From the NCBI RefSeq assembly GCF_041435115.1, contig NZ_CP108046.1, positions 2,542,001 to 2,606,000 of the forward strand: a DNA stretch of 64,000 nt, in the 5' to 3' direction. The DNA comes from Streptomyces sp. NBC_00289 (GTDB taxonomy: Bacteria > Actinomycetota > Actinomycetes > Streptomycetales > Streptomycetaceae). Under the pieces are notes generated by a model that was not told where the DNA came from, did not search any database, and saw only the letters and a list, made by a program, of their open reading frames with translations. The translations under genes were made by a program, and so were the position numbers. Position 1 is the stretch's first letter. Each line of letters begins with the position of its first letter. Of the stretch, positions 16,815 to 24,983 are shown one piece after another.

Positions 16815-17588
16815 GTGCCGGTGGAGATCACCTGGTGGGGGCACGCCACCTGCACGGTCGAGGACTCGGACGTCCGTGTGCTCACCGATCCTCTGTTCGC
16901 CCGCCGCCTCGCCCACCTGCGCCGTCGTCGCGGCGCGCTGCCGCCGCCCGCCGCCCGCCGCGCCGACGTGGTGCTGGTCTCCCATCTGCACGCCGATCAC
17001 CTGCACGTTCCCTCGCTCGCCGGGCTGGCACCGGGCACGCGCCTGCTCGTGCCCCGGGGCGCACCCCGGGCGATACCGGGGCTGCGCCGGCTCCCGCACC
17101 TCGAGGTCGGCGAGATGGCGCCCGGCGAGGAGACCACGGTCGGCCCGCTGACCGTCCGGGCGGTGTCCGCCCGGCACGACGGGCGGCGACTGCCGCTGGG
17201 TCCGCACCGCGCCCCCGCGCTCGGCTACGTCGTGGAGGGCGAGGCCCGCACCTACTTCGCCGGGGACACCGGCCTGTTCGACTCGATGGCGGCGGAGGTC
17301 GGGCCGGTCGACGTGGCGCTGCTGCCCGTCGGCGGCTGGGGGCCGCATCTCGGCGAGGGACATCTCGACGCGGGGCGGGCGGCCCAGGCGCTGGCCCGGT
17401 TGGCGCCGCGCAGTGCGGTGCCGGTGCACTACGGCACGTACTGGCCGATCGGGATGGACGCCGTGCGCCCCCACGAGTTCCACGCGCCGGGCGAGGAGTT
17501 CGTACGGCTCGCGGCGGAGCACGCGCCCGGCGTGGCGGTGCACCGGCTCGGGCACGGAGAGAGTGTGCGCCTGGAGGTCGCGCGGTGA
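16815..17588 (+). CDS. MBL-fold metal-dependent hydrolase (UlaG-like)
   Basis: 257 residues. The metal-binding motif SHLHADHLH is at about 56-64, with further ligands in SARHDG, FAGDTGLFDS and VPVHYGTY. The compact beta-lactamase-like domain without extra modules is typical of UlaG-type hydrolases of unknown substrate. GTG 16815 follows GAAGGAGG by a suitable distance. Its stop overlaps the DedA-family start by 4 nt (GTGA), so both are translated together. Confidence 0.88.
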   Translation: MPVEITWWGHATCTVEDSDVRVLTDPLFARRLAHLRRRRGALPPPAARRADVVLVSHLHADHLHVPSLAGLAPGTRLLVPRGAPRAIPGLRRLPHLEVGEMAPGEETTVGPLTVRAVSARHDGRRLPLGPHRAPALGYVVEGEARTYFAGDTGLFDSMAAEVGPVDVALLPVGGWGPHLGEGHLDAGRAAQALARLAPRSAVPVHYGTYWPIGMDAVRPHEFHAPGEEFVRLAAEHAPGVAVHRLGHGESVRLEVAR

Positions 17589-18223
17589 GCTGGCTCGCCA
17601 CCGCCCCGGCGTCGGTCGCTCCCGAGTACACCCAGCAGGCGCTCGGTTATCCCTCGTTGTTCCTGCTGGTGCTGATCGGGGCCCTGGTGCCGGTGGTGCC
17701 GACGGGCGCGCTGGTGAGCACGGCGGCCGTGGTGGCCGTCCACCAGTCCTCACCGCTCGCGTTGGCGCTGGTGTTCGTGACGGCCTCGCTGGCCGCGTTC
17801 CTCGGCGACGGGGCGCTCTACTGGCTGGGGCGGCGCGGGATGCGGTCGAAGAACGGGTCGCGCTGGCTGGAGGCGATACGCTCACGCGCCCCGGAGGACC
17901 GGCTGGCCCAGGCGCAGGAGAAGCTCGCCGATCACGGCGTGGCGGTCCTGGTGCTGTCGCGGCTGGTGCCGGCGGGCCGCATCCCGGTGATGCTGGCCTG
18001 CCTGATGGCGAAGTGGCCGCTGCGCCGCTTCGCCCGCGGCAACCTGCCGGCCTGCCTGGCCTGGGCCGTGACGTACCAGCTGATCGGGATACTGGGCGGC
18101 TCCCTGTTCGAGGAACCGTGGGAGGGCGTGGTCGCGGCGGTCGCACTGACCGTGGCGGTCAGCACGGCACCGAGCCTGTGGCGGCGGCTCCGCAGGAACG
18201 CCAGGACGTGGGGGAAGGCCTAG
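17585..18223 (+). CDS. DedA-family (VTT-domain) membrane protein
   Basis: 212 residues with about five hydrophobic segments. The SNARE-associated/VTT core includes FLGDGALYWLGRRG and the conserved arginine-containing loop SRLVPAGRIPVMLACLMAKWPLRRF. DedA proteins act in membrane homeostasis and, in some branches, flip undecaprenyl phosphate. GTG 17585 overlaps the stop of the MBL hydrolase. Pairing with a hydrolase gene may indicate lipid-linked substrate handling, but this is only context. Confidence 0.88.
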   Translation: MSWLATAPASVAPEYTQQALGYPSLFLLVLIGALVPVVPTGALVSTAAVVAVHQSSPLALALVFVTASLAAFLGDGALYWLGRRGMRSKNGSRWLEAIRSRAPEDRLAQAQEKLADHGVAVLVLSRLVPAGRIPVMLACLMAKWPLRRFARGNLPACLAWAVTYQLIGILGGSLFEEPWEGVVAAVALTVAVSTAPSLWRRLRRNARTWGKA

Positions 18224-18359
18224 CCCGGGCAGAGGCCGCGCGCGACCGTGCCCGTCCCCCTTCTGCCTTGCCCGGTCGTACGTGGAGGCGGGAAGTCCCT
18301 TACCCAACGGGAACGCCGGTCGAGTGGGAGCGCCCGCCGGGTCGGAGCGTCCGGCGGAC

Positions 18360-18386
18360 GACCGCCCGCTGCCGGGCCGGGCGGTC
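18360..18386. terminator. Bidirectional hairpin between convergent genes
   Basis: A 9-bp perfect stem GACCGCCCG (18360-18368) and CGGGCGGTC (18378-18386) lies between the DedA gene (+) and the MBL gene (-). Confidence 0.65.
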
Positions 18387-18409
18387 GGGCTCGGTCGACG
18401 GCAGGGCGG

Positions 18410-19612
18410 TTACCGGCGCCCGACGCGGGGCTGGAGAACGTCCCGGGGCAGGACGCGTGAGCCCCCGACCGGCAGGTCCCACAGGTCGTCGGGGGCCAGG
18501 CCCGCCTTCGCCCAGGCGGCCCGTACCCGGGTGAGGGGTTCGAGGACGGGTTCGGCGGACAGGACGAACGTGGCCCAGTGCATGGGAGCCATACGGCGGG
18601 CGCCGAGGTCCTGGGCGGCCCGCACCGCCTCCTCCGGGTTGCAGTGGACGTCACTGAGCCACCACCGGGGGTCGTAGGCGCCGATGGGCAGCAGCGCGAG
18701 GTCGATGCCCGGGTAGCGCTGTCCGATGCGGGCGAACCAGTGGCCGTATCCGGTGTCGCCGGCGAAGTGGACGCGCTGCCCGTCGGGGGCGGTGAGGACC
18801 CAGCCGCCCCACAGGCTGCGGCAGGTGTCGGTGAGGGTCCGCTTGGACCAGTGGTGGGCGGGGACGAAGTCGAAGCGGACACCGCCGAGTTCGGCACCCT
18901 CCCACCAGTCCAGCTCGGTGACGGCGGTGAACCGGCGGCGGCGGAACCAGCCGGCGAGCCCGGCCGGCACGAACACCGGTGTGTCCCGCGGGAGTCGGCG
19001 CAGGGTGGGGGCGTCCAGGTGGTCGTAGTGGTTGTGGCTGATGACGACCGCGTCGACGCGCGGCAGGGCGCTCCAGGCGATTCCGACGGGGGTGATGCGC
19101 GCCGGGGTGCCGAGGATCCGGCGGGACCAGACGGGATCGGTCAGGACGGTCAGCCCCCCGATCTGTACGACCCAACTGGCGTGCCCCGCCCAGGAGACGG
19201 CGACGGTGTCGGCCTCGACCCGGGGCAGCGGACCCGGCGCGAAGGGCAGTCGGGGGATGTCGGCGAGGCCTTCGCGTCCCGGGCGTACGGCGCCCTCGCG
19301 GGCGAAGCGGGCCATGGACCTGAGGCCGGGCAGCGGTGCGGTGAGGCGGTCGTGGAAGGTCCGCGGCCACACCCGCCGCTCGCCCAACGGCCGGGGTTCG
19401 GCGAGCGGCGGGACCGAGGGCGGGGACGGATACGGAGGCGGAAGCGCGACGGGCGGCGTGGCCGCCGCACCGGAGGGGGACGCACTGGCGGTGGACGTAC
19501 TGGAGGCGGCGGTGTTGCTCGCGCTGGTCGTGTCCGCGGCGGTCGTCGGGGTGTTGTTCGTGGCCGTACTCGTGGCGGTACTCGTGGTGGTCGACTCGGA
19601 CTGCTGCGTCAT
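18410..19612 (-). CDS. MBL-fold hydrolase, NAPE-PLD/UlaG-like, with Ser/Thr/Ala-rich N-terminal tail
   Basis: 400 residues. The first 60 or so are low-complexity Ser/Thr/Ala then Pro, with no clear signal peptide. The catalytic domain has WAGHASWVVQIGG, SHNHYDHLD, AHHWSKR, FAGDTGYGHWF and PMHWATF, the layout of N-acylphosphatidylethanolamine phospholipase D-like hydrolases. ATG 19612 overlaps the stop of the upstream aminotransferase-fold gene by 4 nt. The substrate is unknown. The tail is likely disordered; ATG 19630 just upstream is a possible alternative start. Confidence 0.87.
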   Translation of the reverse strand: MTQQSESTTTSTATSTATNNTPTTAADTTSASNTAASSTSTASASPSGAAATPPVALPPPYPSPPSVPPLAEPRPLGERRVWPRTFHDRLTAPLPGLRSMARFAREGAVRPGREGLADIPRLPFAPGPLPRVEADTVAVSWAGHASWVVQIGGLTVLTDPVWSRRILGTPARITPVGIAWSALPRVDAVVISHNHYDHLDAPTLRRLPRDTPVFVPAGLAGWFRRRRFTAVTELDWWEGAELGGVRFDFVPAHHWSKRTLTDTCRSLWGGWVLTAPDGQRVHFAGDTGYGHWFARIGQRYPGIDLALLPIGAYDPRWWLSDVHCNPEEAVRAAQDLGARRMAPMHWATFVLSAEPVLEPLTRVRAAWAKAGLAPDDLWDLPVGGSRVLPRDVLQPRVGRR

Positions 19613-20856
19613 CGAGGAGGCTCCCATCGCTGAGCGTCGTCGCGGAGATCGTCGAAGACCGATTCCAGCTGGACCAACGCGCGTTGCACGTGTGGCAGTT
19701 CCAACGGTGAGGGGGACCTGAGACATTCCGCGCGTTCCTCGTCCGTGTCGCCGAGCAGCGGGCCCGTGGACAGGCGGACGCGGAGGGCGCCGAGGTCGTC
19801 GCCGAAGCGGTGGCCGCCGGGCGCGGGCATGCCGAGCCGGTCGGCGAGGAAGTCCTCCAGTTCCTGGGCGTCGCCGACGCCGTGTGCGGCGAGCGCGCCC
19901 CGCAGGGGGCCGAGGTCGGCGTACAGGTGGCGGCCCGCCTGAGGCGGCCGGGACACGGCGCCCGCCGCGACGAGCGCGCGGTGCACGGCGGCCGCCACGG
20001 GCGCGTGCAGGCGGACCGCGGCGGCCACGCGCGCGGTGACCGGTTCGGGCTCCGTCAGGGCGTGCGCGGCCGCCGCGGCGACCGGTCCGGCGACGCGGGC
20101 GCCGAGCGCGGTGAGTACGTCGAGCACCCGCTCGCGCAGGGCGGCCCCCTCCTCGTCCGCCGGGAAGCGGGCCGCCGCGGCCGGCCAGCCGGGCGGCAGC
20201 AGCGCGCCGGCCAGGTCGGTGACGACGGTGACGCGGCCCGGGAGCATCTCGGCGGGGCTGAGCAGGACGGTGTCGTGCGGGGCGTGCAGGGTGTCGCGCC
20301 AGGTCTCGTCGCTGACCAGGTACAACCCCTCGGCCGCCGCGGCCTCGGCGGCGGCGTGCAGCGCCTCGGGCGGCGCCACGGTGGCCGTGGGGTCGTCGGC
20401 GAGGGACAGCACGAGCAGGCGCGGGTCACCGCCCTCGGTCCGGATACGGCGGACGGTCTCGAGGAGGGCGTACGGATCCGGTACCCCACCGGACTCGGCC
20501 GGTGTCGCCACATGGAAGACGGGCCGGCCCAGCAGGCGGGCGTACGGCGCCCACCAGGCCGCGCAGGGCCGGGGCACCAGCACGTCGCCGCCGAGCGCCG
20601 CGGTCAGCGCGAGCAGCAGGGAGGGCGCGCCCGGGGCGGCCACCACGCGGTCGGGCTCGGCGGGCAGACCGCGCCGGTCCCAGTAGCCGCACGCGGCGGC
20701 CAGCAGGGCGGGTCCCCCGCCGACGGGTTCGCTCTGGGGCCGGGACGCGGACCGGGCGAGCACGGCGGCCAGTTCGGGAAGCACGGGCAGCCCGTCCTCG
20801 GGGATCGGCGGGCCGTAGCGCACGGGGCCGTGTCCCTGCGGGGCGCTCCGCGGCAT
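19609..20856 (-). CDS. Aminotransferase class I/II-fold protein lacking any lysine (probably not a PLP enzyme)
   Basis: 415 residues from ATG 20856, chosen for GGAGG 5 nt upstream; an in-frame ATG at 21015 would add 53 residues without a binding site. The fold-type I layout is recognisable: VGGGPALLAAACGYWDRRGL, GAPSLLLALTAALGGDVLVPRP for the PLP phosphate loop region, and YLVSDETWRD for the usual DExY strand. Where the PLP-binding lysine normally sits (S-x-S-K), the sequence reads VTDLAGALLPPGW. No lysine occurs anywhere in the protein. Coupled by a 4-nt overlap to an MBL hydrolase. It is probably a non-catalytic or repurposed fold. Confidence 0.85.
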   Translation of the reverse strand: MPRSAPQGHGPVRYGPPIPEDGLPVLPELAAVLARSASRPQSEPVGGGPALLAAACGYWDRRGLPAEPDRVVAAPGAPSLLLALTAALGGDVLVPRPCAAWWAPYARLLGRPVFHVATPAESGGVPDPYALLETVRRIRTEGGDPRLLVLSLADDPTATVAPPEALHAAAEAAAAEGLYLVSDETWRDTLHAPHDTVLLSPAEMLPGRVTVVTDLAGALLPPGWPAAAARFPADEEGAALRERVLDVLTALGARVAGPVAAAAAHALTEPEPVTARVAAAVRLHAPVAAAVHRALVAAGAVSRPPQAGRHLYADLGPLRGALAAHGVGDAQELEDFLADRLGMPAPGGHRFGDDLGALRVRLSTGPLLGDTDEERAECLRSPSPLELPHVQRALVQLESVFDDLRDDAQRWEPPR

Positions 20857-21068
20857 CCGTACCTCCGGTGCGGCTTCGGGGATGAGACCGGTGCGGGCTG
20901 TGCTGCTGTCCGTCCTTCGGGCGAGGGCGTCCGCCAGGTGGCGGCCGTCGGGCGTGGGTCGTACGGGAGGAGGCGCGCCCTCGGGCTCTGAGTACCCAGG
21001 GAGACGGGAGCCCATGGGTGTCGGCCGGGGTTGTGCCCGTCACATGGGTGCCGTGGGCGAGGGTGGGG

Positions 21069-21791
21069 TCAGCCGGTCGGGTCGGAGTTCCGGTGGCGGA
21101 TGCGGTGGGCGGCGGCGCCGAGTCCGCCCGTGATCAGCAGCCCGCCGGCGACGAGGGCGGGAACGGAGCCGGTGAGGGAGCCGCCCTCGCCCGCGCGCAC
21201 CCCACGCTGGATCACCGTGGCGTCGCAGGACTCGCCGGACGGTTCCGGGCACGGCTCGCCGGTCTCGCAGGGGTGGGTGGCCGTCTCGGCGCACTGCTTG
21301 CCGGGATCGCAGGGGCCTGGGGCCGCCTCGGCGCACTGCTTGCCGCCCTCTTTGGGCACGTCGAACGTGGCGCTCCACTGTTTGCCCTGCCCACCGGATG
21401 CGGCGGGGCAACTGCCGTCGACGGTCCACGCCGAGTCCCGGCCGACCGCGTTCGGGTCGCCGTCGGGGCCGGTGGCGGGCGAGATCCGCGCGGTGCCGCG
21501 GTAGGCGAGCGCGGCCACCTCGCTGTCGGCGCCGGGGACTTGGCTGTCGCCGCCGGGGACTTGCTGGAGTTTGACGGTGCCCTGCTCGAAGGCCTGCGAG
21601 GTGGCGTCGATGGCGGCGGGCGCGGACACGCCCATGGTGTCGCAGGACACCGAGACGGTGACGCTGCCGCCCGGTGAGACGCTGCTCGGCCCGACCTCCG
21701 CGGCCGGGTCCGCGAAGGCGGCCGAGGCGGCGAAGCCCAGGACGACACTGGCCAGGGCTGCGACGGACAGGGCACGGACGGTGCGGCGCAT
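21069..21791 (-). CDS. Secreted, membrane-anchored cysteine-rich protein of unknown function
   Basis: 240 residues. A signal peptide (ALSVAALASVVLGFAASAAFA) is followed by a beta-rich region beginning VGPSSVSPGGSVTVSVSC. A Cys/Pro/Glu-rich stretch follows, with CDPGKQC, CETGEPC and GESC spacing. The C-terminal hydrophobic anchor is VPALVAGGLLITGGLG with a short basic tail. Eight cysteines suggest disulphide-linked loops outside the membrane. No LPxTG is present. I do not recognise the family beyond this architecture, which is common in Streptomyces. Confidence 0.82.
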   Translation of the reverse strand: MRRTVRALSVAALASVVLGFAASAAFADPAAEVGPSSVSPGGSVTVSVSCDTMGVSAPAAIDATSQAFEQGTVKLQQVPGGDSQVPGADSEVAALAYRGTARISPATGPDGDPNAVGRDSAWTVDGSCPAASGGQGKQWSATFDVPKEGGKQCAEAAPGPCDPGKQCAETATHPCETGEPCPEPSGESCDATVIQRGVRAGEGGSLTGSVPALVAGGLLITGGLGAAAHRIRHRNSDPTG

Positions 21792-22305
21792 GGGGTGGGC
21801 TCCTTCGGCCGACGGCTGCGGGACACGGCGTTCGTGCCCCCGCAGCCATCACAGCCCGCCCGGCGCCGGGTCGCGCGCGGCCGGACCCCATTAGCGGGAC
21901 GGCGGCGGCCGAGTGGGTGACCCGACGGACTTCCGGCAAGCGCGGGAACCCACGCGCCCGGCCGCCACGGCCCGCACCCCCGCAAACAACCCGCACCCCT
22001 ACGGCCTACACCGCCGAGACGTCCTGCACCGCCCCTACGGGCTCCACCGCCGCGACAGCCCGCACCACCCCACGACCTCACCGCCGCGACAGCCCACACC
22101 ACCTACGACCCCCCGAGACGGCCTGCACCGTCCCTACAGCCTCCACCGCGGCGACGGCTACACCGCTGAGACGGCCTGCATCACCCCTACGGCCTCCACC
22201 GCGCGACGCCCGCACCCCGCTGTCGCCTCCACCCCCGCCAGGGCCTTCACCGCCGCTACGGCCGCTACGGCCGCGTCGACCGCTGAGATCCACGGCCCGG
22301 CCCGC
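21792..22305. other. 514-bp intergenic region upstream of the secreted protein, gene-free
   Basis: It has no convincing gene in either strand. The right two thirds consist of degenerate direct repeats (listed separately). The left third should hold the promoter of the minus-strand secreted protein, but no clear -35/-10 pair stands out. Confidence 0.5.
21960..22290. repeat. Degenerate tandem repeats of about 36 bp between two minus-strand genes
   Basis: Recurrent blocks such as CCCTACGGCCTCCACCGC, GAGACGGCCTGCA and CCGCGACAGCCCGCACCAC recur with drift at roughly 36-bp spacing. Reading frames across it would give PYGLHRRD-like repeats, but no start or binding site supports translation. It probably arose by local duplication, and could act as transcript end or spacer for the sigma factor gene. 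Confidence 0.65.
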
Positions 22306-23109
22306 TCACGGCCGAGCGGCGGCGTCCCGCATCACCTGGTCGCGCACCCGACCGCAGCACCGGCTGATCAGCCGGGACACGTGCATCTGCGAGATCCCGA
22401 GCTCCTCGGCGATCCGGCTCTGCGTCATGTCCGCGAAGAACCGCATGTAGAGGATGGCCCGCTCCCGCTCGGGCAACGCCGCCAGACGGGGCGCGACCGC
22501 CGCACGGTCCACCACCGTGTCCAGCGCGGGATCGGTCGTTCCGAGCGCGTCGCCCAGGGAGTAGCCGTCCCCGCTGCCGGGCAGTTCCGCGTCCAGCGAG
22601 AGGGCGCTGAAGCTGTCCAGCGCCTCCAGTCCGGCGCGGGCGTCCTCCTCGCTCAACTGAGCCTGCTCGGCTATCTCGGCGACGGTCGGCTCGCGCCCCG
22701 AGACGGTCTGGGAGAGCTCCTGGCCCGCGCGCCGTACGCGGTTGCGCAGGTCCTGCACCCGGCGCGGCACGTGCAGGGTCCACATGTGGTCACGGAAGTG
22801 GCGCTTGATCTCACCGGTGATGGTGGGCACGGCGTAGCTCTCGAAGGCGTTGCCGCGCTCGGGGTCGTACCGGTCGACGGCCTTCAGCAGCCCGAGGGCC
22901 GCGACCTGGCGCAGGTCGTCGTTGCTCTCGCCGCGGTTGCGGAACCGTCCCGCGAGCCGGCCGGCCATGGGCAGCCAGGCCTCGACGATCTGCTCGCGGA
23001 GTGTGTCGCGCCGCGGCCCCGCGGGGAGCGAGGCCAGCTGGCGGAAGGCCTCCGCGGTGTCGGGGGCGTCGTCGTGCGGGTGGTGCTTCGCGCTGACTCG
23101 GGTCGGCAT
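22306..23109 (-). CDS. sigK: RNA polymerase sigma factor of the SigB/F/G family
   Basis: 267 residues. Region 2 (DDLRQVAALGLLKAVDRYDPERG, FESYAVPTITGEIKRHFRDHMW) includes the core-binding and -10 recognition parts. Region 3 is VRRAGQELSQTVSGREPTVAEIA. Region 4 ends in an HTH (LPERERAILYMRFF, SRIAEELGISQMHVSRLISRC). ATG 23109 follows AGGGAG; the long upstream extension of the frame is low complexity. The symbol rests on synteny recalled from S. coelicolor, where sigK lies in this order relative to the gvp cluster, so it is provisional. SigB-type promoters are found nearby in this window. No anti-sigma gene is adjacent. Confidence 0.9.
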   Translation of the reverse strand: MPTRVSAKHHPHDDAPDTAEAFRQLASLPAGPRRDTLREQIVEAWLPMAGRLAGRFRNRGESNDDLRQVAALGLLKAVDRYDPERGNAFESYAVPTITGEIKRHFRDHMWTLHVPRRVQDLRNRVRRAGQELSQTVSGREPTVAEIAEQAQLSEEDARAGLEALDSFSALSLDAELPGSGDGYSLGDALGTTDPALDTVVDRAAVAPRLAALPERERAILYMRFFADMTQSRIAEELGISQMHVSRLISRCCGRVRDQVMRDAAARP

Positions 23110-23345
23110 GGTGCGTCGCAGCTCCCTAGGAGAGTGCTCTGTGTCGGACAGTTCCCGTGGAGCGCGCCGTGCGCCTGCGCCGTGCCGGAGAGTCCCGGCC
23201 GTGCGGGCGGGCGTGTCGCTCCTGCGGGCGTGCCTCCGGTCCGAAGCACTGGAAGTGCGCCTGCCCCCGGCCTTCCGGGACAAACAGACCCGGGAAGTCG
23301 GTGGCCGGTCGTGGCCGGTCCTCCCCGTCGCCGGACAAACCGCCC

Positions 23346-23370
23346 GTGTCGGCGTCCCGTCCTCGGGTAC
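23346..23370 (+). promoter_or_regulatory. SigB-type promoter candidate upstream of the DUF2795 gene
   Basis: GTGT (23346-23349), 15 bp, then GGGTAC (23365-23370) fits the GNNT-N14-16-GGGTAY pattern recognised by Streptomyces stress sigma factors. The start codon is 33 nt beyond the -10 hexamer. Confidence 0.45.
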
Positions 23371-23402
23371 GCGGTGGCCACCCGAAGATCTGGAGGGTTC
23401 TC

Positions 23403-23795
23403 ATGCAGCGAGGCAGTGACCGGTTGAGCGTCCATCGCGACGACGAGATGAAGCACGAATTGCAGGGTCTGCTCAGGTCCGGGCACCCCACGCGGGTCGA
23501 GGAGTGGCACGACCCCGAACCCGTCGCGGACGACGACCCGGAGGTCGCGGGCGGGCCGGTGACACCGGGCCGTTCCGGGGTCTCACTGGAGGCGGTACGG
23601 CTGGAGCTGGCCCGCGTCCTGGGTCGCGGCCCGTTCCCCGCCACCGCCGGAGAGCTGGCGGGCGTCCTGCGCGACGGGCACGCGCCCGACACCTTCGTCC
23701 AGGCCGTGGAGGCGCTGCCGCGCGAGCAGCGCTTCGCCAACGTCCAGCAGCTGGCCGAGGCGCTGACGGAAGGGAGGTCCGGCGGTGACGGCTGA
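23403..23795 (+). CDS. DUF2795-containing protein
   Basis: 130 residues. The acidic N-terminus (DEMKHELQGLL and on) is followed by a DUF2795-like domain in the C-terminal half (FPATAGELAGVLRDGHAPDTFVQAVEALP). ATG 23403 follows GGAGG by a normal distance. It overlaps the CBS gene start by 11 nt and a SigB-like promoter precedes it. DUF2795 proteins are short stress-linked proteins of unknown biochemical role, frequent in Streptomyces stress operons. Not secreted and without membrane segments. Confidence 0.8.
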   Translation: MQRGSDRLSVHRDDEMKHELQGLLRSGHPTRVEEWHDPEPVADDDPEVAGGPVTPGRSGVSLEAVRLELARVLGRGPFPATAGELAGVLRDGHAPDTFVQAVEALPREQRFANVQQLAEALTEGRSGGDG

Positions 23796-24255
23796 GTTCG
23801 TGAAGGAGGTCATGACACCGGGCGTGGCCGCGGTCCGCCCGGACGCCTCCCTCGTCGAGGCTGCGCAGCTGATGCGCACGCAGGACATCGGCGACGTGGT
23901 GGTGGCCGACGGGCAGCGTGTCGTGGGTGTGCTCACCGACCGGGACATCACGGTGCGGGCGGTCGCCGAGGGCATCGATCCGCAGACGGTGAGTGTCCGG
24001 TCGGTGTGCACGCCCGATCCCGTGGTCGTGGCCCCCGACGACCCCGTGTCGGCCGCGGTGGCGCTGATGCGGGCGCACGCGGTGCGCAGGCTGCCGGTCG
24101 TCGAGGACGGGCTGCCGGTGGGGATGGTGAGCCTCGGCGATCTGGCCGAGGCCGACGATCCCGGTTCGGTCCTCGCGGAGATCAGCCGTGCCGCACCCGA
24201 CAACGGCGGCGGAGCGGACGGCCTGCCCGAGCCGGACCCGCGGAGCGGCGCGTGA
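23785..24255 (+). CDS. CBS-domain pair protein
   Basis: 156 residues made of two CBS motifs: MTPGVAAVRPDASLVEAAQLMRTQDIGDVVV and then CTPDPVVVAPDDPVSAAVALMRAHAVRRLPVVE. Each ends in the usual GxxTDRD or GxVSLGD element. Such two-CBS proteins bind adenine nucleotides and act as energy sensors. GTG 23785 lies inside the upstream gene and its stop overlaps the downstream start by 4 nt, so translation is coupled in a three-gene unit. Confidence 0.92.
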   Translation: MTAEFVKEVMTPGVAAVRPDASLVEAAQLMRTQDIGDVVVADGQRVVGVLTDRDITVRAVAEGIDPQTVSVRSVCTPDPVVVAPDDPVSAAVALMRAHAVRRLPVVEDGLPVGMVSLGDLAEADDPGSVLAEISRAAPDNGGGADGLPEPDPRSGA

Positions 24256-24923
24256 GCCGGGGCCAGGCCACCGAGATCGCCGCCACCGGCAACACGGTCG
24301 ACGTCGGTGACGCGACGACGCGTTACCTGCTGTACGGACTGCTGCCGGGCTGGTTCGTCCCGGGCCTCGCCGACTGGGTCATGCACCGGCGTACCCGGAT
24401 CGAGGACACCGCGGGGACGAAGGAGTCCCTGCTGCACTCCCTGATGATGGCCGAGGTCGGCCTCCCGATCGCACTGACCCTGCGCTACGAGGTCAACCCC
24501 CTGCTGCTGTCGGTGCAGTTGGGCGGGGCGGCCGTGCACGAGGCCACCGCGCTGTGGGACGTGCGTACGGCCGTGCGCAGCGAACGCGAGGTCAAGCCCG
24601 TCGAGCAGCACATCCACAGCTTCCTGGAGTCGCTGCCGTTCGGCGCGCTCGCGGCACTGATGTGCCTGCACTCGGACCAGGTGAAATCGCTGCTGCGCGG
24701 CGGCCGCGACGATCCGGACGCCTGGCGTCTGGTGCCGCGTCGCAGGCAGCTGTCGCCGGGCTATCTCGCGGGAATCGCGGCCGGGATCGGAGCCTGTGTG
24801 CTGTTGCCGTACGGCGAGGAACTGCTGCGCTGCCGGCGCGCGGCCAGGGCGAGGAGGAAGCGCGCCGGCCGCGACGGCGCGCGGACCGTGCGTTCCCGAC
24901 GCCACGAAGACGTGAACGCGTGA
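24252..24923 (+). CDS. Conserved membrane protein of unknown function
   Basis: 223 residues with four hydrophobic segments (YLLYGLLPGWFVPGLADWVMH, VNPLLLSVQLGGAAVHEATALW, SLPFGALAALMCLH, YLAGIAAGIGACVLLPYGEEL). Conserved histidines lie close to membrane segments (VMHRR, VHEAT, HIHSF), reminiscent of metal- or haem-binding membrane proteins. GTG 24252 overlaps the CBS gene by 4 nt. It ends in a basic tail and its last codons are part of an octamer repeat. No named family recognised. Confidence 0.75.
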   Translation: MSRGQATEIAATGNTVDVGDATTRYLLYGLLPGWFVPGLADWVMHRRTRIEDTAGTKESLLHSLMMAEVGLPIALTLRYEVNPLLLSVQLGGAAVHEATALWDVRTAVRSEREVKPVEQHIHSFLESLPFGALAALMCLHSDQVKSLLRGGRDDPDAWRLVPRRRQLSPGYLAGIAAGIGACVLLPYGEELLRCRRAARARRKRAGRDGARTVRSRRHEDVNA

Positions 24924-24953
24924 AGACGTGAACGCGTGAAGACGTGAAGACGT
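24906..24953. repeat. Six tandem 8-bp units (GAAGACGT/GAACGCGT)
   Basis: The units run GAAGACGT, GAACGCGT, GAAGACGT, GAACGCGT, GAAGACGT, GAAGACGT, ending in a partial copy. The array covers the stop of the membrane protein gene and part of the gap before the DJ-1 gene, so it is a likely slippage hot spot. Confidence 0.85.
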
Positions 24954-24983
24954 GAACCCGCAATCGCAGAAAGGACGTTGACC

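Noticed and set aside
21960..22290. Possible CRISPR array
   Set aside because: Repeats drift and run into each other without separate unique spacers, and no cas genes are present.
21913..23427. A plus-strand frame through the 36-bp repeats and across the sigma gene
   Set aside because: It is antisense to the conserved sigma factor and its repeats encode no recognisable domain.
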